Source of the DNA: Bacilli bacterium
Lineage (GTDB): Bacteria; Bacillota_I; Bacilli_A; RF39; UBA660
Direction of reading: 5' to 3'
DNA: 14,031 nucleotides
Assembly (NCBI GenBank): GCA_017476705.1
Contig: JAFUZI010000008.1
Coordinates: forward strand, 1 to 14,031
Positions within the stretch are counted from its first letter, which is position 1. The number at the start of each line of letters is the position of its first letter. The translations under genes were made by a program, and so were the position numbers. Below the pieces are notes generated by a model. It was not told the origin of the DNA and ran no database searches. It worked only from the letters and a program-made list of their open reading frames with translations. Positions 13,659 to 14,031 of this stretch are shown here, one piece after another.

Positions 13659-13916
13659 ATGTTTGGATGTTGTAATAATAGGCAAAACATGTTTGATATG
13701 AATATGAATGGGTATATGGAGCCTCAAGTAATTGAACCAACTATTAATAAATGTATTGAAAAGGAATTTTATCATGAAGTACCACATGTATGCCCAATTC
13801 ATACACATGTTATAAATAAACATATCTATAAACATACTTATAGACCAGAGTATTCATGTAGTGAAGAATGTCAAAACATGAATATAGATTGTGGTAAATG
13901 TTCTAACTTTATGTAA
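13659..13916 (+). CDS. CotD-like spore coat protein
   Basis: An 85-residue protein rich in His, Cys, Met and Asn, of the type found in spore coats. The central VPHVCPIHTHVINKHIYKHT (41-60) closely follows the CotD family pattern of VPHIHPSHT, an Asn/His stretch and a YKHxH end, in which clustered histidines precede a Tyr/Pro segment. The N terminus (MFGCCNN) and C terminus (CSEECQNMNIDCGKC) are Cys-rich, fitting disulfide or metal cross-linking in the coat. A strong GGAGG site precedes the ATG. It is monocistronic, with its own terminator. A -10-like CATACTATA lies 23 nt upstream. Family assignment rests on remembered CotD sequence and the short conserved block; a metal-binding function is the alternative. 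Confidence 0.72.
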   Translation: MFGCCNNRQNMFDMNMNGYMEPQVIEPTINKCIEKEFYHEVPHVCPIHTHVINKHIYKHTYRPEYSCSEECQNMNIDCGKCSNFM

Positions 13917-13940
13917 GAAAGATTTATTCTTTCTTTTTTT
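13915..13940 (+). terminator. Terminator of the CotD-like gene
   Basis: AAGAAAGA (13915-13922) pairs with TCTTTCTT (13928-13935), 5-nt loop, T run to 13940. The gene's TAA (13914-13916) overlaps the stem base. Confidence 0.8.
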
Positions 13941-13951
13941 GATTATTTAAA

Positions 13952-13978
13952 CTTGAGGTGACATTTTGGCACCTCAAG
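13952..13978. repeat. Perfect 9-bp inverted repeat of unknown role
   Basis: CTTGAGGTG (13952-13960) and CACCTCAAG (13970-13978) with a 9-nt spacer. It is GC-richer than its surroundings. There is no T run on the plus strand, and only TTTAAAT on the minus strand, so it is a poor terminator. A terminator for cotD-like already lies 12 nt upstream. Confidence 0.6.
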
Positions 13979-14009
13979 AAACATTATATAATTAGAAAAT
14001 AACGTTTTA

Positions 14010-14031
14010 TTGACAAGTGAACAAGCGTTCG
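14010..14031 (+). promoter_or_regulatory. TTGACA element with LexA/DinR-type operator at the window edge
   Basis: TTGACA (14010-14015) is followed by TGAACAAGCGTTCG (14018-14031). It contains the palindrome GAAC-N4-GTTC, which fits the B. subtilis DinR/LexA box (CGAAC-RNRY-GTTYC) except at the outermost bases. The box lies where the -35/-10 spacer would be, the classical position for repression. The -10 and gene lie outside the window. The direction is taken as plus from the -35. Confidence 0.68.

Noticed and set aside
13632..13835. 67-codon minus-strand frame over the CotD-like gene
   Set aside because: It is the complement of His/Tyr/Met-rich coding sequence, without a ribosome site, and covers the better-supported plus frame.
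1..14031. Genetic code 4 (TGA as Trp), given the AT-richness and lack of TGA stops
   Set aside because: Trp is encoded by TGG throughout and no long gene contains an in-frame TGA, which a TGA-Trp organism would be expected to show in 15 genes.
1..14031. Mobile elements, prophage, CRISPR array, tRNA or rRNA genes
   Set aside because: I found no transposase, integrase, spaced identical repeats or cloverleaf-like sequence; gene order and base use look uniform and chromosomal.

Overview
The window is a strongly AT-rich stretch of bacterial chromosome that is almost entirely coding. It looks like a low-GC member of the Bacilli. The reasons are EzrA (a Firmicutes division protein), the neighbourhood tyrS / rpsD / ezrA (also seen, as I recall, in Listeria and Bacillus), strong AGGAGG-type ribosome binding sites, and two small proteins resembling the spore coat proteins GerQ and CotD. 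Trp is written TGG and no gene is interrupted by TGA, so the code is standard. Of the 15 genes called, 14 end in TAA, one in TAG and none in TGA.

Left region (1-3000): the end of a HAD-family phosphatase gene, deoC and tyrS form one operon. The three genes are joined by TAATG stop/start overlaps, and a terminator overlaps the tyrS stop. A small lipoprotein gene with its own promoter and terminator follows. rpsD converges on it from the minus strand. Between rpsD and ezrA lie a long rpsD leader, which can form a pseudoknot and is a candidate S4 autoregulation site, and the rpsD promoter.

Middle (3888-8860): ezrA on plus, then lemA-like and gerQ-like genes on minus. Next is an operon of pduL (a phosphotransacylase without microcompartment context), ffh (SRP GTPase) and a 68-codon gene of unknown function.

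Right (8860-14031): a membrane-anchored XRE-type regulator, then a two-gene operon of a PlsC-like acyltransferase with internal sequence repeats and a hybrid histidine kinase with about seven membrane segments. A CotD-like gene follows, and the window ends in a TTGACA promoter element with a LexA/DinR-type operator, implying an SOS gene just outside.

The most striking features beyond plain annotation are four. Three transcription units share one promoter form (TTAAAT, 14 nt, TGN, TATAAT). Most terminators overlap the stop codon of the gene they end. Operator-like direct repeats lie downstream of two of those promoters. The acyltransferase-kinase pair has no obvious known pathway. I see no mobile element, CRISPR array, tRNA or rRNA, and nothing that clearly amounts to a wholly new system.
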